Shown: piece after piece, positions 41,101-42,900 of the stretch
How the letters are laid out: each line of letters starts with the position of its first letter
Position numbering within the stretch: the first letter of the stretch is position 1
Source: an uncultured bacterium
GTDB taxonomy: Bacteria; Margulisbacteria; Marinamargulisbacteria; SXXA01
Direction of reading: 5' to 3'
Assembly (NCBI GenBank): GCA_903864835.1
Contig: CAIPHK010000026.1
Location: 1-42,900, forward strand
DNA: 42,900 bases
The notes under the pieces: model-generated
Told to the model about the DNA's origin: nothing
Databases searched by the model: none
The model's input: only the letters and a program-made list of their open reading frames with translations
Translations under genes and position numbers: made by a program

Positions 41101-42900
41101 TAGTGGAACGGTTACTGCAAACCGATTTGAGGGTGTGACAGCGTTATACACAGGGACCGTTGTAGCCAATGCGTTTGTGGGAGATGGAAGTCAGCTGACC
41201 GGAATTAACGTCAACATGTCGAGTTCTACCGGTACATTGGGGGTCGCAACTGGCGGAACTGGGCTGACTGCAATTCCGACAAATGGACAGCTATTGGTGG
41301 GAAATGGGACTGGGTATACGTTGGCCACGATTACTGGGACAACCAATCGGGTATCGGTGACTAATGGCGGCGGCACAATTACGTTGAGTGCACCTCAGGA
41401 CATCAACACGACGGCATCACCGACGTTTGGTGGAATGAGGGTAAATGGGACGGCTGGCGTTTCCGGGTTAACGGTGTCCGGAACCAGTAGTTTTTCGGGT
41501 CAAGTGGACGGCCAACGGGTGACATTGAGTAACGGAATCAGTGCGGTAACGGGGAACTTTACCACCTCATTGAGTGTATCCAGTGGTGGCGCACAGATCT
41601 TTTTTGCAAATGGGAACGGTGTGTCAGTTAACGCATCCGTGAGTGTAAACGGGACTGTTAGTGCGAATGCGTTGACGACGTCGGGATTGTTAACGGCGGG
41701 AAGTGGAACATTTGTGGGAGGCGTTACTGCGGCGACACTTTCAGGAGATGGAAGCGCGGTCACAAATCTCAATGCGGGAAATATCGCGACAGGAACGTTG
41801 GCAGTTACCCGAGGCGGCACAGGCGTAACGGGTCCCGTATCGAATGGCCAGTTGCTGGTGGGAAATGGAACTGGGTATACATTGGCAACGATCACCGGGA
41901 CAACAAATCAAGTAAATGTGGCGAATGCATCGGGTGGAATCACGGTGTCGTTGCCGCAAGACATCAATTCAACTGCGGGGCCATCATTTGGAAGCATGAC
42001 ATTGGCGACGGGAATTGTGGGCGTAACCGCAAACTTTACGGGGACGGTGACGGCGAATCGATTTGAAGGAGTCACCGGGAGCCTAACGGGCCTATTAAAT
42101 GGTCAACGTATCGTGTTAACGGATGGTCTTAATGCAGTAACCGGTAACTTTACGGGGACGGTGACGGCGAACCGATTTGAAGGAACAACGGCGGCGCTGA
42201 CCGGGCAGTTGAACGGTCAAAGGATCGTCCTGACCAACGGCATCTCTGGGGTGACAACTAACTTTAGTGGGACCGTAACGGCGAACCGATTTGAAGGAAC
42301 GACGGCGGTACTCACCGGGCAATTGAACGGTCAAAGGATCGTATTGACCGATGGCATTTCTGGGGTGACAACGAACTTTAGTGGAACTGTAACGGCGAAC
42401 CGATTTGAAGGAACAACGGCGGTTTTAACCGGACAATTGAACGGTCAGAGGATTGTACTGACCGATGGCATCTCTGGGGTGACAACGAACTTTAGTGGGA
42501 CCGTAACGGCGAACCGATTTGAAGGAACAACGGCGGCACTCACCGGGCAGTTGAGCGGTCAGCGGATCGTTCTGACCGATGGCATCTCTGGGGTGACCAC
42601 TAACTTTAGCGGGACCGTAACGGCGAACCGATTTGAGGGAACAACGGCGAGGCTCACCGGGCAATTGAACGGTCAGCGGATCGTACTGACCGATGGTATT
42701 TCTGGGGTGACTACTAACTTTAGTGGAACCGTAACGGCGAACCGATTTGAAGGAACAACGGCGGTTTTAACCGGACAATTGAACGGTCAAAGGATCGTCC
42801 TAACCGATGGTATCTCTGGGGTGACAACGAACTTTAGTGGAACCGTAACGGCGAACCGATTTGAAGGAACAACGGCGGTTCTAACCGGTCAGTTGAACGG
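32126..42900 (+). CDS. Giant secreted tail-fibre-like surface protein (3' end outside the window)
   Basis: From the ATG at 32126 (AGGGG upstream) the frame stays open to the right edge, at least 3,591 codons; frame checks at many points from 33 to 42.8 kb agree. A signal peptide (MKVTLRNLLLNMLFLCAIPL) is followed by a secreted head domain (VIYFEGVLTDQGA ... LWNETFQYEF ... VPLAVKSEVADTA), as in other exported fibre proteins. Then come phage-tail-fibre modules: GIGTTTPQQLLDVAGGIRV with GYNGSSWRTLD, FVGDGSxLTNLN with GGTG, and LDDRYYTRT with AGDTMSGDL. From about 37.7 kb it is mainly a stalk of GQR and ANRFEG repeats with interspersed GDGS/GGTG blocks. It probably forms a long trimeric adhesive fibre on the outer membrane. 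The coding strand is strongly G- and ACG-rich. The C-terminus, probably like that at 508-1446, is not seen. Confidence 0.85.
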   Translation, partial: MKVTLRNLLLNMLFLCAIPLSASPVIYFEGVLTDQGATSANAKVYLQGLKTVNISINTSANLSINSLHSTKGQSLWNETFQYEFHNGNIFVELGRITPIPTSIFSYPDLSFVMAVQGIAGEVSVPILSVPLAVKSEVADTALSMDGGGITGTIGSSALRGAYTGITGLGELTVTLNTTNDLKVGRLIFADSHRGRLGVGVTDPTTLLDVGGTVRIREGGLMFPDGTSMNTAVRDVKFAKGISSTGDVLVDVDSGRTGSGAFALKVGGVERITVVRDVTSGLVGIGVTNPTQELDINGGIRLRTTNRRGPGTMRFQSGHFEGYNGTSWVRMDTAPNSDSFWSYDPETSYTTFSRSTSKIGIGMSTPIYPLDVAGTVRSDVMMGAFVGDGSQITSLNPLALSGSIGFNRGGTGLSTAPTYSMMYYSPTTNALVPVKLDPGQLIYGVSNGLPIGGSILAGNGVVITTGDAGLVVRHAGTSAQSSFTLSGGEVIQSINLDEFGHIVGMASAALDDRYIKLDALDSTIITKRGGQIDGILSFAPLSSITTSRNGHVVINPNGTGKVGIGTESPQQKLDVAGGIRVGDTSIGAVGSIRFSSGSGRFEGYNNEGNWIPLDIQSDTAGGWTTRGGLIYALNNTYKVGVGNYAPEEMLHVTGKGYFTNGLRSSGNITLSTGNAMVLATTSISDGILSGNWRVSGDTLSAKQIIIGDQTGSQALVVGGEMKVSDAIRIGNGVMITSSGIVSGNTQFTSAVMMDRINAGSGLLLNPSGSVGLSSGFQVSGNVMSAKTSSDLSISHGQGGQVVVEGTQFSSGGVTINNGLSAGGVLTVNPLTHGVGVNAIANREGVGIAVSGNVVIGEFGDLSQGDDTRSNMFIDGNLVVLGTVINNSTNFNTVTVAGDSKLAQSSSAKVNIGGTSPGQTGKLNIKSSGTTGKLVDIRNGSDIQVMGIQEDGTIGIGTEIPTAYLEIKRGTTTKPSLKLGSGSLVATAQAGAIENDGTMLYYTNGSGVRMPVAIGSVSQTLSNKVLTNSTIADGTISGTLTFGGTTRNIVVPAGQNFVIMPLEGNVGIGTENPVVQLDVAGGIRVAATGAEYPGVIRFNNGRFTGYDGTRWRELDSGVEDGAFKYTGIAKIGMYTTGNIGIGTTRPSTALDVVGTVSANYFIGDGSQLRNIPIAGVSGSITVKQGGTGVKALAAGGVLIGSGEDPIKTVELVNPGALLIGTGTSVPTQSYLTAGSGLQVVNSAGAIRVEMTGQISIATSNSYPDGAAISSVVLDQFGRVQSLGTKSLDTRYYQQGTADSLFVNAGGDTVSGPLSFTNSNVDITTELGGSLSIVPSGDGKVGIGTTTPQQLLDVAGGIRVGTTTQNVAGSIRFDGTNFQGYNGSSWRTLDATTTFATTLNAVGFVGDGSGITNLSPLNLSAAVPVIKGGTGTGNIPVGGVLYGNGTSPMKATSALGFGQVLMGTGTVPVAGTLTGGNGITLVSSTGSITIQHADNSTVATSLDLSGALAIQTITFDDYGHVSTMSTRSLDDRYYTRTEVDTKLASVGGSTLTGALTFSGVPVDITSAPGEHIAIIPSGNGKVGIGTTTPQGYLSVGGANNGLSGPINGSQLYVGGSNTSGVNIGGKKVHVADYDNGGSLVYPFYAEDKSGNADFWVRNRGSVNGSPAVYTPGRLFVGKTFDESVASGSVVAKYFVGDGSGLYNVNVNLGSLAGLITVPNGGTGSTSFTDGGILVGGGTGQIVSTAVLQNGQLLIGDGSGAPTIATLNAGIGIGITNGAGTITIGHIDTSSVTDVVLSDGNVVNGQTFDTFGHVLTTSTVDLDDRYVTTTNADTKYVDAAGDTMSGDLGVAGNVTVSGNVVISGTMTSSGPLTTNGQLITNGVSGTTVILSSGISSVTGNFTGEVTGTTMTLTGQMTGQRVSITNGISAVTGNFTGNLVGTTQTLTGQLSGQRISLTNGINAVTGNFTGNITGTTETLTGQLTGQRISLSNGISAATANFTGTITAGGFSGDGSQLVNLNLTNAVEGTLAISKGGTGIATAPINGQVIIGNGGGGYTLATITGTTNQINVANASGSITVSLPQDIQTTANPVFAGVTVGTVSANAVVSDLFTGKRVVLSSGISSVTGNFTGQIDGQRISLTDGISAVTANYSGSVSANRFEGITGVYTGQLDGQRLVLTNGISVATGNFSGELTLQKGLVGATANFSATVTANRFEGTTGVYTGLLTGQRVSISNGISAVTGNFSGSVTANRFESVTGVYSGSVTANRFEGVTGVYSGQLDGQRIALTNGIQAATGNFTGNLVGTTQTLTGQLTGQRVSINNGIAAVTGNFTGTVTANRFVGDGSLLTNINISGALGTVAIASGGTGLSSAPTDGQLLIGSGGSYAKATLTAGVGMTITNGAGSITIAHADTSSVNSFTLANGNVVNGLTLDTDGHITAVSNKDLDTRFYTQTASDALYQTQSQATTTFVDAAGDTMNGNLGITGALGVTGNVDVTGNIITNGSMTATTLAVTGTSVMTGQLSGQRITLTNGLSATTANFSAAVTIVNNGITAVTGNYSGQISGQRLTLTDGINAATGNFSGEVTITNKGISAVTGNYSGQISGQRISLSDGISAVTGNYVGQIDGQRLVLTDGISAVTGNYSGQIDGQRLTLTDGISAVTGNFAGSVTANRFEGVTGVYSGSVTANRFEGVTGVFTGQVDGQRLTLSNGITAATGNFTGEVTIVNKGISAATGNYSATVTANRFEGVTGMYSGSVTANRFEGVTGVYSGSVTANRFDGMTGVFTGQVDGQRLTLSNGISAATGNFTGTVTANRFEGVTETLTGQMNGQRIVLTDGIMAVTANYSSTVTANRFEGITGVFTGQLDGQRIGLTDGISGVTGKFTSTVTANRFEGVTQVLTGQLDAQRISLSDGISAVTGNFSTTVTANRFDGVTETLTGQLDGQRIVLTDGIMAATGNFSATVTANRFEAGTGLFTGELNGQRVVLANGVSAATGNYSGTVTANRFEGVTALYTGTVVANAFVGDGSQLTGINVNMSSSTGTLGVATGGTGLTAIPTNGQLLVGNGTGYTLATITGTTNRVSVTNGGGTITLSAPQDINTTASPTFGGMRVNGTAGVSGLTVSGTSSFSGQVDGQRVTLSNGISAVTGNFTTSLSVSSGGAQIFFANGNGVSVNASVSVNGTVSANALTTSGLLTAGSGTFVGGVTAATLSGDGSAVTNLNAGNIATGTLAVTRGGTGVTGPVSNGQLLVGNGTGYTLATITGTTNQVNVANASGGITVSLPQDINSTAGPSFGSMTLATGIVGVTANFTGTVTANRFEGVTGSLTGLLNGQRIVLTDGLNAVTGNFTGTVTANRFEGTTAALTGQLNGQRIVLTNGISGVTTNFSGTVTANRFEGTTAVLTGQLNGQRIVLTDGISGVTTNFSGTVTANRFEGTTAVLTGQLNGQRIVLTDGISGVTTNFSGTVTANRFEGTTAALTGQLSGQRIVLTDGISGVTTNFSGTVTANRFEGTTARLTGQLNGQRIVLTDGISGVTTNFSGTVTANRFEGTTAVLTGQLNGQRIVLTDGISGVTTNFSGTVTANRFEGTTAVLTGQLN
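37700..41205 (+). repeat. Mosaic of 66-bp GQR and 48-bp ANRFEG cassettes in the fibre stalk
   Basis: Two units recur in varying order. The 66-bp cassette encodes a 22-residue unit like GQIDGQRLVLTDGISAVTGN; consecutive copies are seen at 39920, 39986 and 40052. The 48-bp cassette encodes GSVTANRFEGVTGVYS; consecutive copies are seen at 40331, 40379 and 40427. About twenty GQR units lie in this stretch. Synonymous differences between copies are many, so most are old. Confidence 0.85.
42047..42900 (+). repeat. Homogenised 114-bp tandem repeat array at the right edge
   Basis: The start of the GTVTANRF block falls at 42047, 42161, 42275, 42389, 42503, 42617, 42731 and 42845, exactly 114 bp apart each time. 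Each unit is one ANRFEG cassette plus one GQR cassette (48 + 66 bp, 38 residues: LTGQLNGQRIVLTDGISG and so on). Copies from 42275 are near-identical at the DNA level, and the array continues past the window. Confidence 0.95.

Noticed and set aside
32440-42664. Many long minus-strand open frames rich in Pro, Val and Thr, or in Arg, Ser and His, opposite the giant fibre gene
   Set aside because: They arise because the fibre gene's repetitive, G- and ACG-rich codons rarely form stops on the other strand. They have no ribosome sites, are low in complexity and mirror the repeat periods.
42047-42900. Possible CRISPR array because of regular spacing
   Set aside because: The units are contiguous coding repeats in one frame without variable spacers, and no cas genes are present.
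32126-42900. Prophage or tailocin carrying the tail-fibre gene
   Set aside because: The gene has a Sec signal peptide and a secreted head domain, and no tail, lysis, integrase or capsid genes lie in the window; upstream are housekeeping genes.

Overview
The window reads as about 32 kb of compact bacterial chromosome followed by the first 10.8 kb of one enormous surface-fibre gene. A short foreign-looking stretch lies at the left edge. The host is a diderm bacterium: it has lipopolysaccharide-export components (LptA/OstA-like and LptC-like), a TolC-type outer-membrane factor, PorV-like and small outer-membrane barrels, and an S-layer-homology (SLH) domain on an outer-membrane protein. Gene content would suit a diderm candidate lineage such as Margulisbacteria/Saganbacteria or Omnitrophota/Elusimicrobiota, but the sequence alone does not settle this and I hold it loosely.

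Left edge (1-1650): a minus-strand array of eukaryotic-style C2H2 zinc fingers ends abruptly near 511. It abuts, in the opposite orientation, the last ~310 codons of a bacterial tail-fibre-like surface protein, which ends in a coiled coil and a strong terminator. The junction looks artificial or recently formed. Next (1649-4937) come a PorV-like barrel, a secreted subtilisin with a C-terminal FlgD/T9SS-like domain, and hisF. A minus-strand pair (4934-6943) encodes an unknown periplasmic protein and a lipoamide-dehydrogenase-like flavoprotein. leuS follows (7071-9467). Then come pyrB and a dihydroorotase homologue that has lost most of its metal ligands (9460-11733), a glycine-rich exported protein, an NfsB-like nitroreductase, and a four-gene TolC-MacA-MacB-type efflux operon (13220-17425).

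From menC rightwards (17525-25548), a dense plus-strand cluster with many 1-14 nt overlaps carries the SLH barrel protein, LptA-like, a thioredoxin-reductase-like flavoprotein without the CxxC, purQ, a PurS-like protein, a glycosyltransferase, a TPR protein, LptC-like, a pseudouridine synthase and a tRNA with anticodon CAT. After a 430-bp non-coding stretch of purine/pyrimidine repeats come, on the minus strand, kup, a 45-aa small ORF, tadA, a DUF3467 gene and efp. Divergently, pepA-folK-tsaE lead into the giant fibre gene.

The giant gene (32126 to beyond the right edge, at least 3,591 codons) starts with a signal peptide and a secreted head domain. It continues with modules typical of phage tail fibres and ends, within view, in a stalk built from two interchangeable cassettes (66 bp and 48 bp). 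These become a homogenised 114-bp tandem array at the right edge. This giant modular fibre and its partner remnant at the left edge are the most unusual content. The inactive-looking dihydroorotase is the clearest functional surprise among the housekeeping genes.
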